From: Megalobrama amblycephala
Lineage: Eukaryota > Chordata > Actinopteri > Cypriniformes > Xenocyprididae
NCBI RefSeq assembly: GCF_018812025.1
Contig: NC_063062.1
Span: 40,740,801-40,804,800 of the forward strand
Length of the DNA stretch: 64,000 bases
Direction: 5' to 3'
Below are positions 1-35,852 of this stretch, one piece after another; the first letter of the stretch is position 1, and each line of letters starts with the position of its first letter. Made by a program: the position numbers and the translations under genes. Under the pieces are notes generated by a model. It was not told the origin of the DNA. It searched no databases and was given only the letters and a program-made list of their open reading frames with translations.

Positions 1-680
1 GAACACAAATTAAGATATTTTTGATGAAATCCGATGGCTCAGTGAGGCCTGCATAGCCAGCAATGACATTTCCTCTCTCAAGATCCATTAATGTACTAAA
101 AACATATTTAAATCAGTTCATGTGAGTACAGTGGTTCAATATTAATATTATAAAGTGACAAGAATACTTTTTGTGCGCCAAAAAAACCCCAAAATAACGA
201 CTTTTCAACAATATAGTGATGGGCTGATTTTTCAGAGCTTTATGAATCGAATCAGTGAATCGGAGCACCAAAGTCACGTGATTTCAGCAGTTTGACACGC
301 GATCCGAATCATGATTCGCCACAAAAGATTCATAACGCTCCGAAGCTTCCTGAAGCAGTGTTTTGAAATCGGCCATCACTAAATAAGTCGTTATTTTGTT
401 TTTTTGGCGCACCAAAAATATTCTCATCTCTTTATAATATTAATATTGAACCACTGTACTCACATGACCTGATTTAAATATGTTTTTAGTACATTAATGG
501 ATCTTGAGAGAGGAAATGTCATTGCTGGCTATGCAGGCCCCACGGAGCCATCGGATTTCATCAAAAATATATTAATTTGGGTTCTGAAGATGAACGAAGG
601 TCTTACGGGTGTGGAACGACATGAGGGAGAGTAATTAATGACAGAATTTTCATTTTTGGGTGAACTAACCCTTTAATAAG
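1..680. mobile_element. Fold-back MITE, left end outside window
   Basis: The two halves are inverted copies of each other. The block near 40-200 (GCCTGCATAGCCAGCAATG onward) returns in reverse complement near 385-540. The centre holds a second imperfect palindrome around GAATCATGATTC. The right end has the GGGTGAACTAACCCTTTAA terminus, a form repeated in shorter pieces elsewhere in this window (about 15470, 21940, 23720, 32010). No coding capacity is seen. This fits a non-autonomous DNA transposon; the family name is not assigned. Confidence 0.75.
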
Positions 681-887
681 CAGGGCTGGGTGTTGTGATG
701 ATGCCATATCTGATTTATAACATCACTTCAATGCTAGTGCTTGAATCATTCCTTTGATGTGAATCTGATCTTTTGCTTTATGTCCATCAAAAGTACATCA
801 AATGAGTTGAAATACTGTAAATGAAATACACATTTTCATCAGCACATGGATGTTTAAAGGAACAAATCTTATTGTGACGTACATCTA

Positions 888-904
888 AATAAAGCGAATT
901 ATCC

Positions 905-937
<33 letters not shown>
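888..937 (+). repeat. AATAAA followed by 32-base poly(A) run
   Basis: AATAAA at 888-893 is followed 12 bases later by 32 uninterrupted A residues (906-937). This is the layout of the 3' end of a polyadenylated transcript copied back into DNA, although a simple A-run is also possible. Just downstream is an (ACAA)n-like tract at about 1059-1083. The upstream 200 bases have no recognisable coding content. Confidence 0.5.
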
Positions 938-939
<2 letters not shown>

Positions 940-3105
940 GGGGCGAGGCTTGATTCAATCCGTCGCATACTGATTGGATGGAGGCGGATCTGGATGTGAT
1001 AGTGCAGTGTACTGTAAGAAAGGGGCGGAGCTTGAGCTGATAATTGTACCAGGTCCAAAAAAACAAACAAACAAACAAACATCATTCACAATAAAATCTA
1101 AACATGCATATATTAAAAGGAAGATTCTGGTCATGGCACTCAGCCCTGCTTATCATGTGTGTGTCATGTGACGGGAGGATATCAATATCTCTCAGTGATG
1201 TTCATCTGTGCACGTGTTCTGGTGTGTGGCGCTCGACACGTGTGCGGTCACGCATGTTAACATGTCTGGAACCGCTCAGGTGCAGATGTTAGAGGAGGGT
1301 TACACATGCGGCAGAGTTTCTCTAAATTACCTTCCTACGATGTTTCCGCAAATCGCTAGGCTGTTGGAAGCGCAAGCAGATGGAGAAAGAGAAGAAACAG
1401 GCAGTTAGCAGCAGCTCAGATAAAAGCACAGAAGCTGGTGAGATTTAGAGACACACAAACACACACTGAGAAAAGCATGAGAGGCATCAACGCTGGTTTC
1501 ACACAGGGTCACTGCTGAGACACACACACACGGGAACACCACAGACTGTTCACTCTGGAGGTCAGACACTGATACTGAGGGGTCAAACTGGAGGAGGGAC
1601 CACCAGTGAACCAACCTAAATATTTGACTGCATATCTGCAGCTGTTTGTCAGAAAGAGTGGCATTTCTGACACAGAAAACGGTTTCGGGAGCTCTTTAGT
1701 GATTTCACTTGAGACAAAGATGCGGCACAGACCGGAAGGAAGCGTGAAGCTTAACGTCATGAATGTTTTCTTTGGGTGAGAACACTGGTTAAACGGAAAT
1801 TAACGTGTCGTGGATGGGGCAATGACGCTGCCAGTATTGTCAGACTTTTTCAGCTTTTTAGGGTTGTCAGTTAATTAAAACAAAGTTTGGCATGAATGTG
1901 GCCGGACTGGAATTTGCCTCTAAATATATTTTTTCCAAATGAGCTCCTGAATAATAAATCAAATATTTTTAACCTGCATTTCTCAATGACGACAGGCCTT
2001 AAAACAGTGAGCTGCAGTGAAATTCTACCATATGATTGCAATGTTGTGTCTCTCATATAGGCTGCATATTTTATATATATATATATAAAAGAAAGAAAAG
2101 AAATTAAGACGTTAATTTCTGTGAATGCGCAGTGAAGAGTGTTTTTGAACTGAGCACTGCAGCCAATCACAGACGAGTCTGTTGAGCACATGAACACGCA
2201 AAATGTGATTCCAGTGTTTATCAGCCAGTTCCTCATATCGGCTTGAATAAAAAAAAAACGTTTAACCCAGTGCATCTTGACAACAGTCATGTTCATTTCC
2301 TCTTCTGTCTCTGAATCTACAGACTGTAAAATCCTCTTCCGATCGCTCATTTTAAATGAGTTTCAGGAACGAGGCAGCAGCGGCACATCATAAACACATA
2401 CAACTGGAAAATATCGAGCCGTTCTATTTCAAATCAGAAGTACATCATGAGGCTCAGGGCAAGGATTTCATTGGTAATACTCAATTACCCGAGCGCTGCA
2501 GTGAAGACAGATGTTATCAAATTTAAGCTGCGCGTCTATTATGAGCGCTTCCTGTCATCTATTCTTGGCTTGATTTACAAACGCAGTTTATTAAGTACTT
2601 TGATTTTGCATTTGATTATGTTGTCGATTTGTGTACGTCACTTGATGCTGCAGTAAAATGTGGAAATCTTGTACTTTGTGTCTTTCTAAAGTTCTTCGCT
2701 CTGTTGATTATTATTTGTCTTTTAGTGCTGAACATCTAAACATTAAGACTTGAAGGTGTTTAGATTTATTCATATTTCTACTGAAATTTCTTCTGTCCAG
2801 AGTAAACAGTCGTTTGGCTTTATCTTCTCAAGGTCTAATTGCTCATTTCCCGGTCGAGGGAACAAGCAGGAAGTGCTTCAGTAAACTTCCTCTAGAGCTC
2901 AAGCATTAACAGAGCAGGAAACGGTCAAGCGCTTTATTTGGGTCTGTAGTGAGCGATACCTGCACAAACACATGAGCACAGGTCAGCAGAGGCAGGACAC
3001 ACGGCTCACAGCGGGAATGCTGGGACACACACACGCACGGATCTATTACTACACCACGCTCACGGAGCACACACGTGACTGACACGCTGAAGGGCAGCGG
3101 CTCAC
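938..3105. other. No gene recognised
   Basis: This is non-coding sequence on the 3' side of the last visible liprin exon. The short open frames here (longest 159 codons, minus strand, about 1871-2350) have no recognisable domain and no flanking splice signals fitting the neighbouring gene. The next expected liprin exons (region after RMGVMTL, then the SAM domains) were looked for here and not found, so they should lie left of the window. Confidence 0.6.
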
Positions 3106-11176
<8,071 letters not shown>

Positions 11177-11628
11177 CTACACACAGACAGCAGAGCATTA
11201 CCACACTGACGCTGGACTCGTTCTGAAGATACAGCTGCTGAACAAAACAAGAGTTTAACAAGTGTATCGTTTCTTCAAAGAATGCATTTAGGATTCTGCT
11301 TCCTTCTGCATGCCCTCAGCAAACCTGTCTGTCATATAACTGATGCTGCTGAAGGAACCGGCTCTGACTGAGAGCTCCAGAACAGCATTCATCTCTGCTA
11401 CAGTCTCACAGATTTATTGTAAAGAATAGACCAGAGTCGGCTTTTACCAGTTACCAACCTTAACCCTAAAATACAGCCAAAGTCGCCGTGTCACGACTCG
11501 TTAAAAAGACTCTTCAGAACTAGTTTTTCACTTCAGAACTAGTAACAGAGGCCTGAGCATTTACTGTCAGTGTAATATAAAAACCTATTTTTTTATTTTT
11601 TTTTTATTGCCCAAATTGTTTTTCTATG

Positions 11629-11903
11629 GTTTGTTTTAGGGCTGGGCGATATATCGCATGCGACTGTCACGCGCATTTCATCAGTAAAGCCGGTTCCCTG
11701 ATTATCGCGAAATCGCCATCACCTGCTTTCAAATAAAGCGGCATTTAATAGACAGAGCCGTAGATCACTGACAAGCTACGCAATATCGCGTTCATTATCG
11801 AAGGCGATTCATCTGTGATAATGAACGCGATATTGCGTAGCTTGTCAGTGAACTACGGCTCTGTCTATTAAATGCCGATATATCACCCAGCCCTAGTTTG
11901 TTT
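11629..11903. mobile_element. hAT-type palindromic MITE with perfect 8-base TSD
   Basis: GTTTGTTT at 11629-11636 is repeated exactly at 11896-11903, bracketing a 259-base element. Its ends are TAGGGCTGGGCGATATAT and the inverted ATATATCACCCAGCCCTA. The two arms pair over long stretches (around AAGCTACGCAATATCGCG), so a transcript would fold as a hairpin. The 8-base duplication and the CAGGGCTGGGC-like tip are hAT superfamily features. It lies in the liprin 5' intron, next to the minisatellite. Confidence 0.85.
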
Positions 11904-11954
11904 GCTGTGGAAGCTGTTTTATGACATAATGAAAAAAAATATTTCACAGAAGAG

Positions 11955-13520
11955 ACGACAGAAGATCGGATCAGTAACAGAAGATCAGATCAGTAACAGA
12001 AGATCAGATCAGTAACAAAAATGATCAGATCAGTAACAGGCAGAAGATCGGATCAGTAACAAGAAAGATCAGATCAGTAACAGATAGAATATCAGATCAG
12101 ATCAGTAACAGACAGAAGATCAGATCAGTAACACACAGCAGATCAGATCAGTAACAGACAGAAGATCGGATCAGTAACAGACAGACAGAAGATCAGATCA
12201 GTAACACACAGCAGATCAGATCAATAACAAAGAGCAGATCAGATCAGTAACACAGCAGATCAGAAACAGAGCAGATCAGTAACAGACAGAAGATCAGATC
12301 AGTAACACACAGCAGATCAGATCAGATCAGTAACAGACAGACAGAAGATCAGATCAGTAACAAGAAAGATCAGATCAGTAACAGACAGAATATCAGATCA
12401 GTAACAGACAGACAGAAGATCGGATCAGTAACAGACAGACAGAAGATCGGATCAGTAACAAGAAAGATCAGATCAGTAACAGACAGAATATCAGATCAGT
12501 AACAGACAGAAGATCAGATCAGTAACAAGAAAGATCAGATCAGTAACAGACAGAAGATCAGATCAGTAACAGAGAATATCAGATCAGTAACAGAGAATAT
12601 CAGATCAGTAACAGAAGATCAGATCAGTAACAGACAGAATATCAGATCAGTAACAGAAGATCAGATCAGTAACAGAAGATCAGATCAGAAACAAGAAAGA
12701 TCAGTAACAGACAGAAGATCAGATCAGTAACAGACAGAAGATCAGATCAGATCAGTAACAAGAAAGATCAGATCAGTAACAGACAGAATATCAGATCAGT
12801 AACAGACAGAAGATCAGATCAGTAACAGACAGAAGATCAGATCAGTAACAAACAGAATATCAGATCAGTAACAAGAAAGATCAGATCAGTAACAAGAAAG
12901 ATCAGATCAGTAACAGACAGAAGATCAGATCAGTAACAGACAGAAGATCAGATCAGTAACAGACAGAAGATCAGATCAGTAACAAGAAAGATCAGATCAG
13001 TAACAAGAAAGATCAGATCAGTAACAGACAGAAGATCAGATCAGTAACAAACAGAATATCAGATCAGTAACAAGAAAGATCAGATCAGTAACAAGAAAGA
13101 TCAGATCAGTAACAGACAGAAGATCAGATCAGTAACAAACAGAATATCAGATCAGTAACAAGAAAGATCAGATCAGTAACAAGAAAGATCAGATCAGTAA
13201 CAGACAGAAGATCAGATCAGTAACAGACAGAATATCAGATCAGTAACAGACAGAAGATCAGATCAGTAACAGACAGAAGATCAGATCAGTAACAGACAGA
13301 AGATCAGATCAGTAACAAACAGAATATCAGATCAGTAACAAGAAAGATCAGATCAGTAACAAGAAAGATCAGATCAGTAACAAGAAAGATCAGATCAGTA
13401 ACAGACAGAAGATCAGATCAGTAACAGGCAGAAGATCAGATCAGATCAGTAACAAGAAAGATCAGATCAGTAACAGGCAGAATATCAGATCAGTAACAAG
13501 AAAGATCAGATCAGTAACAA
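11955..13520. repeat. GATCAGATCAGTAACA minisatellite
   Basis: About 1.57 kb of tandem units of roughly 16-23 bases share the core GATCAGATCAGTAACA. Alternating linkers (GACAGAA, AGAAA, GACAGAATAT, ACACAGCA) give several unit types in an irregular, partly higher-order pattern: the block AACAGAATATCAGATCAG plus two AGAAA units recurs around 12850, 13050, 13140 and 13320. No open reading frame. It lies between the first coding exon of the liprin gene and its presumed promoter. Confidence 0.95.
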
Positions 13521-14269
13521 GTATTTAATTACCTTGATTCTCAGCAGGGTTTGTTTCTCCTCTTCTCTATAATGTCCAGTTCAATCACAGCTAATACATT
13601 TAAAAGATAAACTAAGACGCAAATTGTTCGTCAAGCCATCAAACTTTACGACATGAGCGAAATAAGTCACCGATCACTTTTAAAAAGATCGCAGAGTGAG
13701 CGAAAAAATAAAGAAAATAAACGAGGCCTTTATAACGAGTGAGAAACATCACTCCTTCCCAGAGATCCGAGTCTGAAGTGATGGAGAAGACATCCCTGAT
13801 CGATCAAAGCCCATCAGATTCTCACTGCCATTCATATACACTCACACACACCTATAAATCTCATCAATATACAAATACTTAAATATAAATAAACTCCAAC
13901 AGCGGCCTGCGCTAGTTAGCATTAGCAGCTAAACAAGAGTAATCAAAATTATAATCCTTAAAGCGCAGGAATAGAACAACTTCAGCGGTTAAAATCTACG
14001 CCCAAACCCGACCTTTAATGACGTGTTGTATTTAGAAAATATGAATTAATGAATCGCGTTTATTAGTGTCAATTATTCTGACGCGTCACCATCTGATCCA
14101 TGAGGAAAAACACCGGGATAAAAGTACAAATCCACCACTTTTAAAGCACAGCGCGCTCTTTAAACGACACTGGCCACAAACAAAGCCTTTCGTCGGCCGG
14201 TTTGGGTTCGAAAAACAACAATTAAAAGGGAAAAAAGAGTTAAAACTAAATTTAAAGCGAGAGTTTGTC

Positions 14270-14335
14270 GCTGCTCCAGTTTCCTGCGCTCGCGAGAGGT
14301 CAGGACGTGCTGACGTCACCACGCCAAATCCCATG
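14270..14335. promoter_or_regulatory. Candidate promoter with CRE palindrome
   Basis: A CG-containing stretch (CGCTCGCGAGAGG) is followed by a perfect TGACGTCA at 14311-14318, the CREB/ATF consensus site. It lies about 3.1 kb upstream of the liprin start codon, which has an acceptor directly before it, and on the st7 side of the gap. It could serve a 5' non-coding exon of the minus-strand liprin gene, the plus-strand st7, or both. The transcription start was not determined. Confidence 0.4.
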
Positions 14336-14339
14336 GAAG

Positions 14340-16530
14340 ATACAAAGACATGTTTGAAAAAAGAAAAGAAAAATATGATAAGCGGGACGAATCCAAGTTT
14401 TCAGGGATGTTATCAATTCATCATAATGTACTGCTTTTATTTATTTAATTTATGTAAATAATGTAAATAAAATTAGATGGTTTTGTGTGAATTTATGCGA
14501 ATAATTGTATTAAATCTAGAGGGCGCAGGATCTCCGGACCTCTATAATGTCTAACCATTCCTTGCATTTAGTGATGTGTGTGAACTATATGACTCTTTTT
14601 AGATTTAAATTAATCTTTCTAAAAAGATCTCACTCTATATAAGGATAAAAAGATCTCGCTTTATAAAGGCATAAAACTAGAGAGAGAGAGAGAGAGAGAG
14701 AGACCACACTAACTATCATTTTAATCGATTTAATCTTAATTTTATCGATTTAATCTTCTTTTCTTATTTTTGTATAAAAACATTTTCATTCGCAATAACT
14801 AAATATTGCTACAGAAAGGAGGACAGGGAATGAACACCAGTGGGCGGGGCTTATCTCAAGCGGGCGGGGTCTGGTCGAGTGGGCGTGGTCTCGCTGTGTG
14901 TCATGTCTGCTGTCTTTCTTTCTTCGGCTGCTGATTTCTGTCGTGCCACGTTGATCGAGCGATCTTCAGACTGCAGGTGAGATCAAACATGATGGACTGC
15001 GAACACAAACATGGACCAAACACAGTCCACTGCAGCTCATAATCGCTATGATCGTGTTTTTGCTTTCAGGCTTTATGAACTTTAGGTGTTATTGTGTCTT
15101 AGCAATGCTAACTGTGCTTGTGAAGTGTGTAAACATGAATATCTGCCATAAATCTAGTGTTTATGGACATTATTAAGCGTGTTTCTCCTGCTGTGCTTCT
15201 ACAAACTGTTCATTAGTAAGTCAGAGAAGTATATGGAGATCAAGTTCCTGAAAAACAACACGACACGTGTCACTAAAGACCTCATTTATTAATATAACGT
15301 TAGTTATTGTCGTTATTATTAAACTATTGTACTTTAAACTGTACCGCTGTACAGTCTGACATAGTTCACTCATCTCTATATATGAGAAATGATGTGTGAA
15401 ATGAGTCATATTTTAGCAGAAATGATACTAGATCTAATATATAATGGTGTTCATATTGCCTGCTGAACTAAAGGGATTGTTCGCCCGAAATAAACATTGT
15501 GTTTTGACTTTCTTTGTTCTGTGGGACACAAAAAAAGATATTTCGAAGAATGGTGACCATTGAATTTCGTCAAAAACTCAGAATATCTTCTTTTGTGATC
15601 TACAGAAGAGAGAAGGTCATGAGGGTGAATTTACATCTGAGAAATATAGAAAGTGAAAATGTAAAATCATTGAGTGACTCTTCAAATAGGGGAAGTTGGT
15701 AATAATAATATCATTACATTACATTTATAATTACATTAACAATAATAATAATATTAATATATGAGCTCACGCAGGACCTGAAGTGATGTTTTCTTGTGTG
15801 CATGTTTTTAATTTCTCATTTAAAATGAAGTAGTTTAATATTTTTGGGGGGCAAAAAGTGAAAAATGTTACGGTGATAAAACTGTCAACTGAGATCATGA
15901 CGAGGAAAAAATAATGAAGTTCCTGGTTTTTGCCATAATCTATTAATACTAATTCTTAGGTAAAAAGTAAATAATAAAAAGTCTGCTTCACTTGTTATTA
16001 ATATTTGAAAAACATTTGTTTGGCTCCAAATTAAAGTCATGTGGTGCAACTGTCATGGAGGAAAAATGATAAATTATATCATAGAATCAAGAGTGTGAAA
16101 TAATAATCTTTTAAGACAGCAGATCATTAAAATGTAATAATATTTGTGAATTAATAATTCATGGAAAAATCTATCGTAAAAATAATTATGTGCGTGATTT
16201 AAGTTACTTTCTGGCTTTTGTCATTAATTCGAGCAGATAAGAGCGAGACGCTTGTGCTTTATTTTCTTTATCCTCACTCTTAATTGTCATTGATTAAAAA
16301 TACAGCATTCATTAGTTTTGGTTAATGTTAGTTTCTGCATGGATTTAAACATTCGTAACATTTTATGTTGTATGAATTAACAAATGTATATTAATAAATC
16401 AGCATGAGCCGAGATTGAGATTTAGAATGTTCTAGTTTTAAAGGTTGCATTAAAATAATGTTTTGTTGTTTTAAATCCCTTTTCCTAAAATAACATTATT
16501 ATTGTTGTTGTTGTTTAATCATATGGATCA
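14340..16530. other. Intergenic region, no coding exon seen
   Basis: AT-rich sequence with a (GA)n run at about 14681-14702 and a MITE relic at about 15470-15660 (AAAGGGATTGTTCGCCC start). ACTGCAG/GTGAGATC near 14968-14978 looks like a donor site and might end an untranslated st7 exon. I found no copy of the longer ST7 first exon (the membrane-spanning MAEAATGFLEQ form known in mammals) in this stretch. Confidence 0.4.
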
Positions 16531-16537
16531 GCTGGAC

Positions 16538-16602
16538 TGACGTCACTCGTGTCTCTGCATCTCTCTCTGGTTCAGTGTGTTGATTCATGTTCTCTCTTCC
16601 TG

Positions 16603-16649
<47 letters not shown>

Positions 16650-16990
16650 TGTGATTGGTCGGTTCCTCCTCCATCATCAGCATCAGTCTGTCAGTCGGCC
16701 GTGTCTCTCGGCTCGTGACGTCATCCAGTGTTTGCTGGGCTTTTGTCTTGACCTGATCCGTGGCTCTGGTCCGCAGCGCTCGGGATCGGCCGGACAGCCG
16801 GAGGTGGAGAGCCAGCCGTCGGCCGCGGCGTCGATGCAGCAGGAGCCTGCGTGAGGACGGCAGCGCAGCATCTGGCGCGGTTGGTTGCATTGTGCGTTGA
16901 TGACCCCTGCTGTTTAGCCGCCCGCCCGCCCGTCCGCTCACCCCCACCCCTCCCGTCTCCCCTCTCTCTTTCTCCATCACAGCTCCTGGA
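16538..16990 (+). promoter_or_regulatory. Candidate st7 promoter region with two CRE palindromes
   Basis: Two perfect TGACGTCA sites lie at 16538-16545 and 16716-16723, separated by a (GT)n run at about 16607-16643. The next 250 bases are C/G rich and contain several CG dinucleotides (GGCCGCGGCGTCG). A pyrimidine-rich tract ends in CACAG at 16978-16982, directly upstream of the exon holding the st7 start codon. That exon may therefore be spliced to an upstream UTR exon rather than being the cap exon. Confidence 0.45.
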
Positions 16991-16996
16991 TCAGCC

Positions 16997-32513
<15,517 letters not shown>

Positions 32514-32808
32514 TCCACGGACATATATCAGTTCATATTGACTGAGGTGCCAATTCTTCAGAAGTGCCCGATAGCCAGAACACAAGAGAAACTCAAACAA
32601 CATCAAAGGCAAAAGGAATTAATTTCCCCCTTAATCTCATGTAAAACTTTTCTGTCTAAAACTTTTAAAGGCCATCCGTATATAAAAGAAAAAAATAAAA
32701 CAATTTCTGTACTGCTGCAAAACAGACGTCTCCGTTTTTGAAGTCCATAAGAGAAAATTCTCCTCCGCTGCGACTTTCTGTTCTCAGGTTTGTCTGAAAA
32801 GAGCAGAA

Positions 32809-32849
<41 letters not shown>

Positions 32850-35800
32850 CAGGCGTGGGCTTCTTTTGCACATAAACACAAAAGCCACATTTGTAGAGAC
32901 AAACATGTTTATTTGTGGATGTTTTTCTGTACATTTGTGCATCATGTGACACATTTGTGGATTTTGACACCAGTAGTGATGGTGTCATGTTTACTCTCTG
33001 ACTGTTCTAGCCAATCAGAACAGTTTATTGAATAACACCCACAATGCAGTTCAGTGCTGACGTTTGTTCTACATTCAAAGCAGCACCAGATGAAGCAGAT
33101 TTCTGACTTTGACCTGAAAGTTCATGATTGTTTGTGTTATTTTATATTGTATTATTCTTAGACCAGCCAGGATCTAGAGGAAGAATCGTGTAGTCGATCA
33201 TCTGACAATGGGTGAAGGATGTTAAACATGCCATAAACGATGCCTGTGATCGCTTTTACAGAATATATATTTGTTGTGAAGTGGTGAAATCAAACATTTT
33301 GAATCTGTGGCCTGCGAGATGTTTTAAACGGTTTGGCTTTCTGTTGAGCGAGTGAAATGTGTAGTGTGAATTTTGGAATATGGCATAAAAAACACTGAAT
33401 GGAAACACATAAATTCTAAAAAATGTGCATGCATAACTCAGTTGAAGTGGATAATTTTCTATTTAAATCCCTCAAAACCTCATGTGACTCAAGGCTGTGA
33501 TTGAATAACTGGATTAACCAGCGGACCAATCCCATCGCAGCATCTCAAATGTTGGTTTGGTGGTTCTGAAACGCCTGAAAGTCATCAGAATGATTTGGTT
33601 TAATTCCTCCAGAAGCGTCTCACGATTGTGTTCCCAAACAGATCACATGACAGTGTTTGTGTTTCGTCTGACGCTCTGAGACCAACTCATTTATGATGGA
33701 GGGAAAAAGAGCAACTTCCAGTTTTCCATTACTGATATTTTAGGCCAGTTTCCCAGGAAGATTTTGTTCTCTTGAACACGTGGGATGGTTTCAAATGTTT
33801 TATGCCATATTTCAGTTAAATTCAGAACTTTTCGATTATCATTCTGTCTGTTGCTGAAATGTTCATGACACAGAACACAACTCTATCCATCTTACAGAAG
33901 ATCTGCAGTGTGTTGAATGTTGATGAGCAGAAGCTCGACTGTCTCCTGCTCTCATTATCCCTGCAACTGCTCGTGACTTTGACAGATTGTGTTTTGATAA
34001 GATGTCGGATCAGCAGGAACCGGTTCTCTACCGCAGCTCGCGGATCTTCACATGCACTGCTCTGATCTGATGTTTCCATCTTCTCTTCTCTGATGTCTCA
34101 GCCTCTTTCTTGCACTCTTTCATCAGCACTTCTCTCCACATGTAATCAGGCTCGGAGAACCTCACTGCCAGAGAAACGCCGTAACCCTCCAGAATGCACG
34201 TGTAACACAAAAGAACACAAACCCTGTGATCAGTGTTGAGACTGACGCAGGTCACACACATTCACCACTGCAGTCACATTCAGTCATTTATTCTGAAGCA
34301 TAATGTCATAATTCATCAGTAAGAATCATTCAACACTAAAGACTCTTCATGTGCGCAAACCAAATTGAAGAGAGTCACAATTGCCTCTTCTTATTTTTAT
34401 TCCATGGCGGAAACAAGCTTCCATATAGAGCAGAAGTGAAAAATCAAAGAAACTGTGTAAGGTCGTTAGTTTGAGCTGGTGAAGTGCTTGTGAAAGAGGT
34501 TTTGTGGTGTTTGTGACATTCTCAGATGGTGTGGAGGTCGGAGGAGAACAGAGAGAGTGAAGGTGCTGGAAAACGACTCCTGAAGGAACGGCTTCAGCTC
34601 TGTTACTGATCAGCTGATTCCTGCAGCTACAGGTGAGATTATGAAAGACTCATTCTTTTAAATGGTTCAATGTTTCCAAAACAGACGCTGTCAATGTAGA
34701 GAATTTCTATCCATATCAGCCACAAAACACTAGATGGGAAACAAGTCAACTAGGACGCTTCAATATTTTAACATTAACTTGAGTATCACAAACCTTTTTA
34801 TTATTATTATTTATTTATTTGTTTCACATTAAATGTGTGATATAAGGTCTTCTGGATATGAACTCCTCTTTATCTCTAGGTCACGTCCTGAAAACCTTCA
34901 AGCCGGCGGTTATTAAACCTGATCCTTGTGAACTGGCAAATACAGACATCTCAAATTTACTCCAAATTACAACCTTATTCTAAACGTATGAATGGGGTCG
35001 ATTGTGAGAATTCAGTTATTTTGTCTTGTGCACTGCAAGTAAACATTTGTTATGTGAAAAAGCTTATTCAAGGACTAATAAAAAAGATCTCTTATTTTGT
35101 TGTAATTATTCAGCAAGGTGTATATAAACTTATGACAACAGCCGTACGTGTGTCCAGCTACACACCTGATTGCAGAAAATGGCATCTATGAATAATGAGT
35201 CAGATATCAGAGACGGCACTCGATTGAGCGGTTTCGGGTTTGCTTTGGTGATGCCAGAGTAATGAATGATGATCTGCATGGAAGTCCAAGACATTTGTTA
35301 AAGAAAATGAACTCTGAACAATTGAAGATAAATCATTTCAGTTTAAAAAGAGTATTCATGTGAGACCATTTTTATGTTTGCAAAGCATAAATAAAAGGAA
35401 AATGTTGTAAGCACGATCTGTGCTCTGTTCAGATGTTACGACATTCAGTAAAACTCAGCTGTTGTTAGGAACAGTTCAGAAACTGCTCTACGATCTTATG
35501 GAGCTCCATGACTGAAGTTCTTAATCCTCATATATATATATTAATCATCACTTTTATTAATTTAGCACTTCAAATAATACAAACAACTTCAAAGCAGCTT
35601 TACAGTACAATCAGTGTTTCACCAAGTTCAGTTTGAGGAATCAGGTGTTTCCAAGCAGCTCCACATGTGAGAAAAGTGACCGTGAATTCGGTCTTTAATG
35701 TGTCTTTATGAGCAGCAAGACAAAGAAACAAACTCCATCCGGTACGTTTTATGAGTTTTGTGAATACTGTTCTTCCTTTTTCCTCCATATTTTATGATCT

Positions 35801-35852
35801 CTACCAGATCATCCTGTGAACTTTAACCTTCACGTTGGAGTGAAGCTGATCT
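32514..35852. other. 3' intergenic region between st7 and pik3c2g
   Basis: It holds the st7 3' UTR, a (GATT)n run at about 32812-32847, a decayed LINE-like fragment near 34880-34990 (GGCGGTTATTAAACCTGATC resembles L2 RT coding sequence), an L2-type tail at 35555-35610, and TTTATT at about 35552, which reads AATAAA for minus-strand pik3c2g. The open frame at 34028-34261 (minus) has no recognisable domain. No further gene is supported. Confidence 0.5.
32694..32699 (+). terminator. Candidate st7 polyadenylation signal
   Basis: AATAAA lies 181 bases after the st7 stop codon. It is in A-rich sequence, so chance occurrence is possible; other AATAAA sites exist further downstream (for example near 35386). 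Confidence 0.3.

Noticed and set aside
1871..2350. 159-codon minus-strand frame
   Set aside because: No domain, contains low-complexity TATA repeats and no splice links to the liprin gene.
16549..16854. 101-codon frame upstream of st7
   Set aside because: Runs through a GT repeat and has no similarity to ST7; the ST7 frame starts at 16997.
34028..34261. Minus-strand 77-codon frame (GVSLAVRFSEPDYMWREVLM)
   Set aside because: It looks more protein-like than its surroundings but has no recognisable family, and no partner exon joined in phase. It could be a gene relic.
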